NCBI GenBank assembly: GCA_938006875.1
Contig: CALLMJ010000088.1
Coordinates: 1 to 37,191, forward strand
Origin: an uncultured Bacteroidia bacterium
GTDB taxonomy: Bacteria > Bacteroidota > Bacteroidia > J057 > CALLMJ01
Direction of reading: 5' to 3'
DNA: 37,191 nucleotides
A model generated the notes under the pieces. That model was not told the origin of the DNA, ran no database searches, and worked only from the letters and a program-made list of their open reading frames with translations. Positions 1 through 7,907 of this stretch are shown here, piece after piece. Position numbers and translations under genes: made by a program. The first letter of the stretch is position 1, and each line of letters starts with the position of its first letter.

Positions 1-294
1 CCTTTATTTCAAATTCCTGCTGAAGCCGCTAAACAAGCAGTAGAGAATGATGTGCATCTTATTGGAGTATCGTCACTCGCCGCAGGACATATGACTTTAG
101 TACCACAACTTATACAAGAACTCCGAAAATATGGACGTGAAGACATCAAAATTATTGTAGGAGGAGTCATACCACCACAAGATTACGAACCTTTAAAACA
201 AGCAGGAGCTTTTGCTGTGTTTGGTCCCGGTACTATTATCCCCAAAGCCGCTATTGAAATTTTAGAAAAAATGATTCTAGAAATTGCGGAATAG
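1..294 (+). CDS. Methylmalonyl-CoA mutase, C-terminal fragment (B12-binding domain)
   Basis: This is the last 97 codons of a gene whose start lies before the window; the frame is open from base 1 to the TAG at 292-294. The residues [10 protein letters not shown], the following [10 protein letters not shown] and the FGPGT turn are the conserved end of the cobalamin-binding Rossmann domain of the methylmalonyl-CoA mutase large subunit. The enzyme interconverts (R)-methylmalonyl-CoA and succinyl-CoA using adenosylcobalamin. The DxHxxG histidine that coordinates cobalt would lie upstream of base 1 and cannot be checked. An apparent GTG start at 52 is internal and not a real start. A related acyl-CoA mutase is possible, but the VIPPQDY signature favours methylmalonyl-CoA mutase. 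Confidence 0.9.
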   Translation, partial: PLFQIPAEAAKQAVENDVHLIGVSSLAAGHMTLVPQLIQELRKYGREDIKIIVGGVIPPQDYEPLKQAGAFAVFGPGTIIPKAAIEILEKMILEIAE

Positions 295-374
295 TCTTAA
301 TAAAACTTTTTAGAAATGAAATTAAAAAATTAATTACTTGATAATCAATTGCAAGATTAAAAAAGTAAAAAAAA

Positions 375-406
375 TTTGGTGATTATAATGAAAAAAAGTA
401 ATTTTG
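375..406 (+). promoter_or_regulatory. Promoter of the SRP RNA gene
   Basis: The sequence has TTTG at 375-378 and TAATTTTG at 399-406 with 20 bases between them. This matches the Bacteroidota housekeeping-sigma consensus (TTTG, 17-23 bases, TAnnTTTG). The expected start of transcription is close to 412, which is exactly the first base of the paired SRP RNA stem. Confidence 0.8.
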
Positions 407-411
407 CGGTT

Positions 412-507
412 GCAAGGCGATACGACAGTTCCTTGGTCACTCCGCCAGGTCCGGAAGGGAGCAACGGCATCAGGTTGAGCAGTGCGATATCGCTCTTGCT
501 TTTTTTG
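412..507 (+). ncRNA. ffs: Signal recognition particle RNA, small bacterial type (4.5S-like)
   Basis: The apical domain carries the universally conserved core AGGTCCGGAAGGGAGCAAC with a GGAA tetraloop, which binds the Ffh M domain. The outer stem is visible: GCAAGGCGATA at 412-422 pairs with TATCGCTCTTGC ending at 499, with one bulged A. A run of eight T at 500-507 follows directly and should end transcription. The folded part is about 88 nt, the size of a minimal 4.5S-type RNA without an Alu domain. With Ffh this RNA delivers nascent membrane proteins to FtsY. It has its own strong promoter at 375-406. Confidence 0.93.
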
Positions 508-553
508 TTTGATAGGATTTCTATATCCTTTTTTCAATGTTGATTTTTATTTT

Positions 554-1210
554 ATGCAGTTTTTTATAGATACCGCAAACCTTAAAGAAATTCAAGAAAT
601 ACAATCTTGGGGTATATTAGATGGTGTTACCACAAACCCTACTTTAATGGCAAAAGAAGGTGTTTCAAATATCGAGGAACATTACAAAAAGATTTGTGAG
701 CTAGTGCCTAATGGAGCTATTAGTGCTGAAGTCATTTCAACAGATTTTGAGGGAATGATGAAAGAAGCTCATCAATTAGCGAAAATCCATGAAAATATTG
801 TTATTAAAATTCCTTTTATCAAAGAAGGAATCAAAGCGATTGCCGCATTAACTTCTGAAAATATACAAACCAACTGTACCTTAATTTTTAGTCCTGTTCA
901 AGCTTTGATAGCCGCAAAAGCGGGTGCTACTTATGTAAGCCCATTTTTAGGAAGATTAGATGACATCGGTCATGATGGTATGGATTTAATTCGTTCTATA
1001 CGCCAAATTTTTGATAATATGGCTTGCCCAACCATGATATTAGCCGCTAGTATTCGCCACACCCTTCATGTTTTACAATGCGGCGAAGCAGGTGCAGATG
1101 TTTTAACAATGCCTTACAAAGTTTTTGAAGGTATGATTAAACATCCGCTAACTGATATTGGTTTAGAAAAATTTTTAGAAGATTATCATAAAGTTTTCGG
1201 TAAAAAATAA
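554..1210 (+). CDS. Transaldolase / fructose-6-phosphate aldolase family protein
   Basis: The 218-residue protein is a single class I aldolase barrel of the short transaldolase family (FSA/TalC type), which is usually about 215 residues. Diagnostic parts are the N-terminal MQFFIDTAN, the GVTTNPTL motif and VIKIPF, which carries the Schiff-base lysine. In this family the enzyme moves a dihydroxyacetone unit between sugar phosphates in the non-oxidative pentose phosphate pathway. Sequence alone does not separate transaldolase from fructose-6-phosphate aldolase activity. The start was placed at the ATG at 554 because family members begin MxFFIDTAN; the longer reading upstream runs back into the SRP RNA. 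No separate promoter was recognised in the short gap after the SRP RNA. Confidence 0.9.
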   Translation: MQFFIDTANLKEIQEIQSWGILDGVTTNPTLMAKEGVSNIEEHYKKICELVPNGAISAEVISTDFEGMMKEAHQLAKIHENIVIKIPFIKEGIKAIAALTSENIQTNCTLIFSPVQALIAAKAGATYVSPFLGRLDDIGHDGMDLIRSIRQIFDNMACPTMILAASIRHTLHVLQCGEAGADVLTMPYKVFEGMIKHPLTDIGLEKFLEDYHKVFGKK

Positions 1211-1288
1211 ATGTTTATAAGAAATAATCTTTGATTTTTCAGTGTAAACCCATAAAACCCTGAACAAATAGCAGTCAGATATTTATGA

Positions 1289-1325
1289 TTTGCTTTTTTT
1301 CGTTTTATAAAAAACTCTATTTTTG
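1289..1325 (+). promoter_or_regulatory. Promoter of ppa
   Basis: TATTTTTG at 1318-1325 fits TAnnTTTG, and TTTG is present at 1289-1292. The 25-base spacing is longer than the usual 19-20, so the upstream box is less certain than the -7 box. The -7 box ends 23 bases before the ppa start codon. Confidence 0.5.
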
Positions 1326-1348
1326 TCAATTAATCAATTATTAAAAAA

Positions 1349-1885
1349 ATGAATTTGTGGCATGAATTAAATCCCGGTAAAGATGCACCTAAGATGGTAG
1401 ATGCAATTATTGAGATTCCTAAACGTTCTCGTGTTAAATACGAAATTTGTAAAGATACAGGTCTTTTAAAGCTAGATAGAATTCTATATCCTAGCGCGCA
1501 TTATCCTACTAACTACGGATTTATTCCTCAAACTTTTTGTGGTGATGGCGACCCCTTAGATATTTTAGTTCTTTCTGATGACCCTTTTGAACCTCGTTGC
1601 ATTGTATCTGCTAGGGTTATTGGTGTCGTCAATATGGTAGATGGTGGTGATGCTGACGATAAAATTTTAGCAGTTGCCAATAAAGATATTACTCATTCAC
1701 ACATAAATGATATTTCTGATTTGCCTGCTCATACATTAAAAGAGATTCAAAATTTTTTTGAAACCTATAAAATCCTTGAAAACAAAAAAGTAGAAATTAA
1801 CGGTATTTTTAACCGTGAAAAAGCTTACGAAATTATTTTAGATAGCATTAAACTTTACGAATCAACTTATAAAGTAAAAAGCTAA
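1349..1885 (+). CDS. ppa: Inorganic pyrophosphatase, family I
   Basis: The 178-residue protein is the size of a bacterial soluble pyrophosphatase. It carries the family I signature DGDPLDI with metal-binding Asp66, Asp68 and Asp71, followed by Asp98, Asp103 and Lys105 of the active site. The substrate-binding EIPKRSRVKYE stretch lies at residues 22-32. The enzyme hydrolyses pyrophosphate to two phosphates and so pulls nucleotide, tRNA-charging and coenzyme-A ligase reactions forward. The gene is monocistronic: it has its own promoter near 1318 and a strong terminator at 1909-1940. All family catalytic residues I can place are intact. Confidence 0.95.
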   Translation: MNLWHELNPGKDAPKMVDAIIEIPKRSRVKYEICKDTGLLKLDRILYPSAHYPTNYGFIPQTFCGDGDPLDILVLSDDPFEPRCIVSARVIGVVNMVDGGDADDKILAVANKDITHSHINDISDLPAHTLKEIQNFFETYKILENKKVEINGIFNREKAYEIILDSIKLYESTYKVKS

Positions 1886-1908
1886 TCATTAAAGTTTTTA
1901 TTTCATAA

Positions 1909-1940
1909 AGGGTTTAGTTTTTGCTAAACCCTATTTTTTT
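1909..1940 (+). terminator. Rho-independent terminator of ppa, overlapping the stop of the opposing gene
   Basis: AGGGTTTAG at 1909-1917 and CTAAACCCT at 1924-1932 form a nine-base-pair stem with a six-base loop, followed by a T run at 1934-1940. The T run favours the + strand. The 3' arm covers the stop codon of the converging gene (1931-1933 on -), so the hairpin may serve weakly in both directions. Confidence 0.8.
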
Positions 1941-2815
1941 ATAATCCGGTAATTGTAAATTTCATTGAAGTTTCCTAATTCTAGTTTTAAAAAGTAAATC
2001 CCAGTAGGTTCTAAACTTATATCTAAATAATTTTGATTAGCTTGATAAATATTAACCTCTTGAATGATTTGACCTAAGGAATTATAGATAGAAATTCTGC
2101 CTTTTTGAACAGTTTTTTTATAGTCCACAATAAACTGTCCATTAGTGGGATTGGGATAAATTTTTATTTCTTGCTGAAAAGGTTTGTTTTTGTTTACTTT
2201 GACAAAATCGCAGCTTGGTGAAATTTGAAAGTCATGAAAACCTAATTCTGGGTCTTCGTAACATCGTAATCCATCATAATAATTTAAATAGGAAACTAGC
2301 CCATGACAATACTGAGAAAAATCAGGTTGAGGCTTTTTTAAAAAACCAATTTTTTCAATAATATAACCTTCATAATCCGAATTATTGGAAGTTACCCTTA
2401 ATTGTTTTAAAGAATGTTGATTAATTTGAATATTAGTAACTTCCTCCACAATGATATTCAATTCACAATCGCCACTTTTTACTTTCCATGATTCATTTTT
2501 TTGTTTTGAAAAGTCATATAATAAAGTAAAAGTTTGAGAATAAAAATCATAATAAAAAACTTGCTGATTTTCTTGATAAACAAACATAGTATCGGAAAAA
2601 CCTTCAATAGAAGAACCCTTTTTTAAAATCATTCTACAATTTTGTTGAAGAACAAAAGTATCTTTTATAACATTCCATTGGATAAAATCTAGTTCATTTC
2701 CATTATTACAACAGCCACTACCAATTTGGTAAGTCCATTGAGCACCTATGGGTGCAAAATTTTGAGAATGCAAATAAAAAGGAATAAAAAGAAGTAAAAA
2801 TAAAAATCTCTTCAT
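1931..2815 (-). CDS. Secreted protein with T9SS type A sorting domain
   Basis: The 294-residue protein starts with a clear Sec signal peptide (MKRFLFLLLFIPFYLHSQ). It ends in an approximately 75-residue domain with KIYPNPTNGQF, then ISIYNSLGQII and GIYFLKLE, the hallmark of the type IX secretion C-terminal tail (TIGR04183 type). It is therefore expected to cross the outer membrane by T9SS and lose the tail or be anchored at the surface. The middle part, which includes a CC pair near residue 36, belongs to no family I recognise. It lies 10 bases downstream of mnmA on the same strand and is probably cotranscribed with it. Function of the passenger is unknown. Confidence 0.85.
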   Translation of the reverse strand: MKRFLFLLLFIPFYLHSQNFAPIGAQWTYQIGSGCCNNGNELDFIQWNVIKDTFVLQQNCRMILKKGSSIEGFSDTMFVYQENQQVFYYDFYSQTFTLLYDFSKQKNESWKVKSGDCELNIIVEEVTNIQINQHSLKQLRVTSNNSDYEGYIIEKIGFLKKPQPDFSQYCHGLVSYLNYYDGLRCYEDPELGFHDFQISPSCDFVKVNKNKPFQQEIKIYPNPTNGQFIVDYKKTVQKGRISIYNSLGQIIQEVNIYQANQNYLDISLEPTGIYFLKLELGNFNEIYNYRIIKK

Positions 2816-2825
2816 ATCAATAGAA

Positions 2826-3917
2826 TTAAAGTTTCATAATCCAACCGCCACCCAGAACGTCATCGCCTTCATAAAAAACAGCAGATTGTCCGGGAGTAAT
2901 GGCTTCAACTTTCTCATGAAAAATGATTTCAGCATGTTGTTCATCTAATTGCTTAACGCTAGCACTTGCTCCCTCATGTTTGTAGCGAATTTTTGTAACC
3001 GTTAGAGTTTCTTCATATAAATTATCGTATTTAATCAAATTTAGTCCACGAACTTTGGTGTAATTTTGATATAATTCTTCTTTTTTACCAATAACCACTG
3101 TATTAGTATTAGGCTGAATATCAATTACATAATAAGGTTCACCCATAGGAATCAAACCTTTTCTCTGCCCAATTGTATAAAAAGGATACCCCTCATGCTT
3201 TCCGACTATCTTACCATTGGATAAAACAAAATTTCCATTTTCTAATTGATGAATTAATTCAGGTTTTTTACGTTTTAAAAAACTTCTATAATCATTATCA
3301 GGAATAAAACATATTTCGTAGGATTCTGATTTATTCACTAAATTATGAAACCCCATTTCTTTAGCCATTTTTCGAATGGTTTCTTTTTTAAATTGACCCA
3401 TTGGAAAAATAGTTTTTTGTAAAGAAGATTGAGGTAAACCCCATAAAACATAAGATTGGTCTTTATTATGGTCAATTCCTTTGGATACAACCAATCTACC
3501 ATTTTCTTCTCTTTTGTTAGCGTAATGGCCAGTTGCTATATAATCACAACCTAAAGTTTTAGCCCTTTTTAGAAGCGCATCCCATTTGATATAAGTATTA
3601 CAAATAATACAAGGATTAGGAGTTCTGCCTGCAAGATATTCTTCCACAAAATTATCAATAACGGATTCCCCAAATTCTTCACGAATATCTAAAACATAAT
3701 GAGGAAACCCCAAACGGACAGCCACCTCACGAGCATCATTAATGGAATCCAAGCTACAACAGCCTGTTTCTTTTTTTGAGCCCCCAGCAGTTGCATAATC
3801 CCAAGTTTTCATAGTAATACCGACTAATTCATAACCTTGTTCATGAAGCATTACCGCCGCAACAGAACTGTCTATTCCGCCACTCATTGCTACCAGAACT
3901 TTTCCATTTTTACTCAT
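2826..3917 (-). CDS. mnmA: tRNA-specific 2-thiouridylase MnmA
   Basis: MnmA activates U34 of tRNA-Lys, -Glu and -Gln with ATP and inserts sulfur to give 2-thiouridine. The PP-loop SGGIDSS is at residues 12-18. The two catalytic cysteines are Cys103 in NPCIIC and Cys203 in YEICFIP, about 100 residues apart as in the E. coli enzyme (Cys102/Cys199). The region FYTIGQRKGL starts the central tRNA-binding domain, and the C-terminal beta barrel follows. The length of 363 residues is normal. A CC pair at residues 53-54 (TGCCSLDS) lies in the usual substrate-loop region. It stands first in a two-gene unit with the T9SS cargo gene. Confidence 0.95.
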   Translation of the reverse strand: MSKNGKVLVAMSGGIDSSVAAVMLHEQGYELVGITMKTWDYATAGGSKKETGCCSLDSINDAREVAVRLGFPHYVLDIREEFGESVIDNFVEEYLAGRTPNPCIICNTYIKWDALLKRAKTLGCDYIATGHYANKREENGRLVVSKGIDHNKDQSYVLWGLPQSSLQKTIFPMGQFKKETIRKMAKEMGFHNLVNKSESYEICFIPDNDYRSFLKRKKPELIHQLENGNFVLSNGKIVGKHEGYPFYTIGQRKGLIPMGEPYYVIDIQPNTNTVVIGKKEELYQNYTKVRGLNLIKYDNLYEETLTVTKIRYKHEGASASVKQLDEQHAEIIFHEKVEAITPGQSAVFYEGDDVLGGGWIMKL

Positions 3918-4211
3918 ACCTTGCGAAACAAAATCATTGAAAAAAAAGTTGAAATAACTTACAAATTTATGGAATTAACAAATAAAAGTCAAGGGTTACT
4001 AAATCATCCCGCTTATTAAAAATACATTTGGAGAGTAGTGTTAGTGCTTCAATTTACTTTTATTCTAAAAATTACAAATTCTGGTTGTAGATATTCTATA
4101 AGGATATAAAGGACATGAAGCAAAACTACCTTTAGTTTGTTCAGGAAAAACTCAACCCATCTAACTCTCGAAGTGTAGAGAAGTAATTATTATTACTGAA
4201 TGATTCTCTAA

Positions 4212-5105
4212 TTAAACCCTTAAACCTAACGTGGGTATCAAAAGATTTAATGATTTTTCTTGAATTTTAACGCAGAATTTTTTGCCTGTTCTAATAGATT
4301 CACCATCTACATGACCATAATCATCTCCACTCCTTTCAATCCAAACTTCTTTGAAATTCCATCTTCCATATTCTTTTAATTGGTGACAAGTAGCATTAAA
4401 AATTTTATAAATAGCAATAGGTAATTTAGTATGTGGAACAACATCTAATTTGCAAATTTGAAGAATGCCATCAACAGCAGAAGAACCGGGAGAAAAATAA
4501 GCACCATTTCCAAATTGCGAAGTGTTTGCAATGGATAATATTTGAGGTTCAATTTCAAAGGTTTCTTGACCAGCAATAGTTATTTGGTATTTTTCTGTTT
4601 TTTGTTTTATATATTCAGAGAAGGCAAGTTTGATATAAGGAATTAGTCCTCTATGAGTTAAGGAACTAAACATATGGGCAACTTTGGCGTCAATTCCTGT
4701 ACCCATAAAACCAATAAAAGGAATTTCATTAACAAGACCAGTATCAATTCTAATAATTTGACCTTTTTCAATTAATTCTAATGCTTTTAAGACATTTTTA
4801 GGAATATGAAAATGCCTTGAAATACCGTCTCCAGAGCCATTGGGTATAATTCCTAAATTAATATCAGTACCAATAAAATGTTTTCCTACACAATGAACTG
4901 TTCCATCACCACCCACTGCAAAAACTATATCATAGTTTCCAATTTTGGCTTCATTTACTAATTCTTCTAATTGTTCTTTATGTTCCCATACTCTAATTAA
5001 AGAATCAGGATGTAGGTTTTTTGAATATTTCTCAATAGTATCTTTTACTTGCAAATAATTTTTATGACCAGATTTCGGATTAATTATAAAGTATGTTTTT
5101 TTCAT
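4212..5105 (-). CDS. Diacylglycerol/lipid kinase family protein (YegS/BmrU type)
   Basis: The 297-residue protein has the DAGK catalytic fold: INPKSGH at residues 8-14, the nucleotide-binding GGDGT at 65-69, and the PNGSGDG loop at 88-94. The C-terminal half includes VDGILQICKLDVVPH and the GHVDGE motif, which place it in the YegS/Rv2252/BmrU family. These enzymes phosphorylate the hydroxyl of a lipid such as diacylglycerol, or sphingosine-like bases in sphingolipid-making Bacteroidota. The substrate cannot be decided from sequence. It seems monocistronic, with nearly 300 non-coding bases on each side. No convincing promoter was found; TAATTTG upstream is one base short of the -7 consensus. 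Confidence 0.85.
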   Translation of the reverse strand: MKKTYFIINPKSGHKNYLQVKDTIEKYSKNLHPDSLIRVWEHKEQLEELVNEAKIGNYDIVFAVGGDGTVHCVGKHFIGTDINLGIIPNGSGDGISRHFHIPKNVLKALELIEKGQIIRIDTGLVNEIPFIGFMGTGIDAKVAHMFSSLTHRGLIPYIKLAFSEYIKQKTEKYQITIAGQETFEIEPQILSIANTSQFGNGAYFSPGSSAVDGILQICKLDVVPHTKLPIAIYKIFNATCHQLKEYGRWNFKEVWIERSGDDYGHVDGESIRTGKKFCVKIQEKSLNLLIPTLGLRV

Positions 5106-5262
5106 TTACAGCAAAAGCATGCAAATTACTTTAAAAAATAATAATAAAAAAATCACTGAATAAAAACATTGTTTTTGGGGGAATTAAAAATACTTATATT
5201 ACAAAAATGTTAAAAAATATTTTTTTGATTTACAATTAGTTAATTTTAATTTTTCAAAAAGA

Positions 5263-5294
5263 TTTGGAAAAAGATTTTGCTTGCACTACTTTTG
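5263..5294 (+). promoter_or_regulatory. Strong promoter of a short RNA or leader
   Basis: TTTG at 5263-5266 and TACTTTTG at 5287-5294 are separated by exactly 20 bases, a full match to the Bacteroidota consensus. Transcription should begin near 5300. No gene longer than 12 codons follows before the terminator at 5339-5371. Confidence 0.75.
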
Positions 5295-5299
5295 TAAAC

Positions 5300-5371
5300 C
5301 GTTTTTAGAACGACTGAATGAAGTGCAATTTGAGTAATAAGAACTACTTTTTATAAAGTAGTTCTTTTTTT
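5300..5371 (+). ncRNA. Candidate small RNA or attenuating leader upstream of an OppB-type permease
   Basis: A consensus promoter (5263-5294) and a perfect rho-independent terminator (5339-5371) define a transcript of about 72 nt. It resembles no RNA family that I recognise. It contains a 12-codon reading frame starting at ATG 5318 (MKCNLSNKNYFL) whose stop falls in the terminator loop, so translation would run through the 5' arm of the hairpin. The sequence AGAACGAC near 5317 is an imperfect copy of the terminator 5' arm (AGAACTAC). The permease gene begins 30 bases after the terminator with no second promoter visible, which makes conditional read-through plausible. A free-standing small RNA is the main alternative. 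Confidence 0.55.
5339..5371 (+). terminator. Rho-independent terminator before the permease gene
   Basis: AAGAACTACTTT at 5339-5350 pairs perfectly with AAAGTAGTTCTT at 5355-5366 (12 base pairs, four-base loop), followed by T through 5371. This is the longest perfect terminator-type hairpin I found in the window. It lies between a strong promoter and the permease start codon. Confidence 0.85.
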
Positions 5372-5400
5372 ATTAGCTATTTTATATATTTATTACTAAA

Positions 5401-6399
5401 ATGAAAATTGCACGAAACATTTTATTGACAATAAGCGTAATTTGGGGAGTGGCAACAATAATTTTTATCCTTTTCAGAGGAATTATGGACCCTTCACAAA
5501 TGATGGCAGGACAAAGGGTAGATGCTCAAACCCTTCTAAATATCCAAAAAGATTTAGGATTAGATTTGCCTTTATATCAGCAATATTTTATTTATTTAAA
5601 CGATTTATCTCCTATTGGCTTTGTTAAAAATTATCACCAAGGTTTTTCTTTTATTGGCAATTTAGGTTTTAAAATTCCGTTTTTGGGAATTTCCATTTAT
5701 TATAAAGAAAGTGTTGGGTATTTATTTTTTCAACATGTATTTGCTACATTTTTACTTGCAACACTTTCTGTTTGTTTTGCATTTTTTCTTGCTTATTTAA
5801 TTTGTAAATATATTTACATTAAAAATTCTCTTTTTTATAAGAATTTGCTTCAAATAATTACTAATTTATGGATAGCAAGCCCTTCCTTTATACTCAGTAT
5901 TTTGCTTTTATGGGTTTTTAGTTTACAATTCAATTGGTTACCCATTTCAGGTTATTTTATCCAAAAAGACCCATTAAATTTAACCAATTACTGGGATTTA
6001 TCCTATTTTATTTTACCCGTTGCTGCATCGAGTTTAAGACCTTTTTCTTTATTTTTTCAAATGATTTTTCAACTTCTAGATAATGAAAATCAAAAAGATT
6101 ACGTTAGAACAGCAAAAGCAAAAGGTTTAAACCTTCATCAAATTTATGACCAACATATCTTCTTAAATATTTTACCCACCTTAATCAGTTTATTTTTTAA
6201 TTGGTGGGCTTCCTTATTATCTGGGGCTTTTTTTATAGAATATATTTTTGATTATCCAGGTATTGGAAAATTATTAGTAGAATCTATTTTACAAAATGAT
6301 TATCCTATGGTTTCAGGCTTATGTTTAATGATTTCGGTGTTATTTTTAGTTTTAAATACTCTTAACGAAGTTCTAGTGGTAAAATTTAGAATTCATTAA
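5401..6399 (+). CDS. ABC transporter permease, OppB/DppB family
   Basis: The 332-residue protein has the N-terminal transmembrane helix typical of dipeptide/oligopeptide permease B subunits. It is followed by an external segment and about five further helices. The EAA-type loop that contacts the ATPase is visible as RTAKAKG at residues 236-242. Such permeases import peptides, nickel or other small solutes together with an OppC-type partner, one or two ATPases and a binding lipoprotein. None of those partners is in this window, and the next gene is on the other strand, so this is an orphan here. The only promoter I can see lies upstream of the terminator at 5339-5371. Substrate unknown. Confidence 0.85.
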   Translation: MKIARNILLTISVIWGVATIIFILFRGIMDPSQMMAGQRVDAQTLLNIQKDLGLDLPLYQQYFIYLNDLSPIGFVKNYHQGFSFIGNLGFKIPFLGISIYYKESVGYLFFQHVFATFLLATLSVCFAFFLAYLICKYIYIKNSLFYKNLLQIITNLWIASPSFILSILLLWVFSLQFNWLPISGYFIQKDPLNLTNYWDLSYFILPVAASSLRPFSLFFQMIFQLLDNENQKDYVRTAKAKGLNLHQIYDQHIFLNILPTLISLFFNWWASLLSGAFFIEYIFDYPGIGKLLVESILQNDYPMVSGLCLMISVLFLVLNTLNEVLVVKFRIH

Positions 6400-6423
6400 A
6401 CCACATATCGGGTCAAGTTTTAT

Positions 6424-6454
6424 TAAAAAAATAGGCTGCTCAATTCAACAGCCT
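6424..6454 (-). terminator. Rho-independent terminator of odhB
   Basis: On the minus strand AGGCTG and CAGCCT (6433-6438 and 6449-6454 on +) form a six-base-pair stem. It is followed by ATTTTTTT, the complement of 6424-6431. It starts about eight bases after the odhB stop codon. The plus-strand side lacks a T run, so it is probably one-directional. Confidence 0.7.
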
Positions 6455-6461
6455 AAAAAAT

Positions 6462-7700
6462 TTATATTTCTAATAATAACCTTGATGGGTCTTCTAACAA
6501 CTCTTTTACTCTTACTAAAAACGAAACAGACTCTTTACCGTCAATAATTCTATGGTCATAAGACAAAGCTATGTACATCATGGGTCTTACCTCCACTTTT
6601 CCATCAACTACAATAGGTCTATCTTTAATCGCATGCATTCCTAAAATAGCGCTTTGAGGAGGATTGATGATAGGCGTGGACATCAAAGAACCAAAAACAC
6701 CTCCGTTGGTTATAGTAAAAGTTCCATTCATCATTTCCTCAACTTTTAATTTACTATTTCTTGCTTTGGTTGCTAAATCTAAAATTTCTTTTTCTATTTG
6801 TGCTAAACTTAATGATTCACAATTTCTTACTACTGGTACAACTAATCCTCTTTCCGTAGAAACTGCAATTCCCATATCCACATAATCAAAATAAACAATT
6901 TCATCATTATCTATTTGAGCGTTTATCACAGGATAGGCTTTAATAGCTTCTGCACAAGCTTTTGCAAAAAATGACATAAACCCTAATCCTACTCCATGAG
7001 TTTCTTTGAATTTATCTTTATATTTAGCTCTTAAAGCAACAATTGCAGATAAATCTACCTCGTTAAATGTAGTTAGCATAGCAGTTTCATTTTTTACGGA
7101 AACCAATCTTTCTGCTAATTTTTTACGAAGCATACTCATTTTTTCTCTTCTAACATTTCTTGAACCATAATTTACAGTTGTAATACTGGAACTAGATTTT
7201 TCAGAGGTGGCTGGAACTTTTGAAGATGTTTCAGGAGTTTGAAGTTTATTTAATACATCAGTTTTAGTAATTCTACCATCTTTACCAGTTCCTTCTACAT
7301 CTTTTATTCCTTTTTCTTCCATTAATTTTTGAGCAGAAGCTGATGGAATATTTTTAGCATAGTGTTCATGAGAAGCTGAAGAACTTTTTGCTTCAATATT
7401 AGTTACTGTTGTGGTTTCATCTTTGGCTCCTGTTGTAGTTTCAATTTTGGATGTAGATGAAGTTGCAGAAGTATCAATACTACAAACTACTGTACCCACA
7501 GCAATTACCTCTCCGGGATTTACTAATATTTTTATAGTTCCAGAAAATTCGCTATAAAGAGTTAGCATGGTTTTATCGGATGCAATTTCTGCAATTGCTT
7601 GATCCACTTTAACATAATCACCATCTTTTACTAACCAAGAATCAATAGAAACTTCAGTTACGGATTCCCCAGGGCTGGGTACTTTAATTTCTTTTATCAT
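6462..7700 (-). CDS. odhB: Dihydrolipoyl succinyltransferase, E2 of the 2-oxoglutarate dehydrogenase complex
   Basis: The 412-residue protein has the E2 order of domains. An N-terminal lipoyl domain carries Lys43 in ASDKTM. A Ser/Thr-rich linker follows (about 80-110). A peripheral subunit-binding domain lies at about 114-152, with the [10 protein letters not shown] motif, and a second linker leads into a catalytic domain from about 180. The catalytic signature DHRIIDG puts His383 and Asp387 in place. The enzyme transfers the succinyl group from lipoate to CoA in the TCA cycle. Its start ([14 protein letters not shown]) fits succinyltransferases better than pyruvate E2. The E1 gene is not adjacent. 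A single TATATTTG box lies upstream (7745-7752). Confidence 0.93.
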   Translation of the reverse strand: MIKEIKVPSPGESVTEVSIDSWLVKDGDYVKVDQAIAEIASDKTMLTLYSEFSGTIKILVNPGEVIAVGTVVCSIDTSATSSTSKIETTTGAKDETTTVTNIEAKSSSASHEHYAKNIPSASAQKLMEEKGIKDVEGTGKDGRITKTDVLNKLQTPETSSKVPATSEKSSSSITTVNYGSRNVRREKMSMLRKKLAERLVSVKNETAMLTTFNEVDLSAIVALRAKYKDKFKETHGVGLGFMSFFAKACAEAIKAYPVINAQIDNDEIVYFDYVDMGIAVSTERGLVVPVVRNCESLSLAQIEKEILDLATKARNSKLKVEEMMNGTFTITNGGVFGSLMSTPIINPPQSAILGMHAIKDRPIVVDGKVEVRPMMYIALSYDHRIIDGKESVSFLVRVKELLEDPSRLLLEI

Positions 7701-7744
7701 ATATTCTTACTTTAATGGACTTTAATAAAATTGAGAAATTACGG

Positions 7745-7752
7745 CAAATATA
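7745..7752 (-). promoter_or_regulatory. -7 promoter element upstream of odhB
   Basis: Reading the minus strand, TATATTTG fits TAnnTTTG and lies 44 bases before the start codon. I find no TTTG box at the usual distance upstream, so only half of the consensus is present. Confidence 0.4.
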
Positions 7753-7907
7753 CAAACTTTTTCAAGAGTTGGTTTGATAAATTTTATTTACATAAAACAA
7801 GCCATAGCATTCATATTCAAAAAACAAGTTTTCGTTAATTCATACCGTATTTCATTTTAAAAATATTTCTATTTCAATTATTTTGGGTATCAACTTAAAA
7901 GAAATTT

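Noticed and set aside
334-537. Minus-strand frame of 67 codons
   Set aside because: It runs antisense through the SRP RNA, has no promoter, and shows no protein-like composition.
482-553. Longer N-terminus for the aldolase gene
   Set aside because: The extra codons lie in the 3' part of the SRP RNA and its T run; family members begin at the ATG at 554.
3918-4211. Search for a gene or RNA in the gap between mnmA and the lipid kinase
   Set aside because: No coding frame, tRNA or convincing hairpin was found. On the minus strand TGATTTTG with a TTTG 25 bases upstream is a possible mnmA promoter, but the match is too weak to list.
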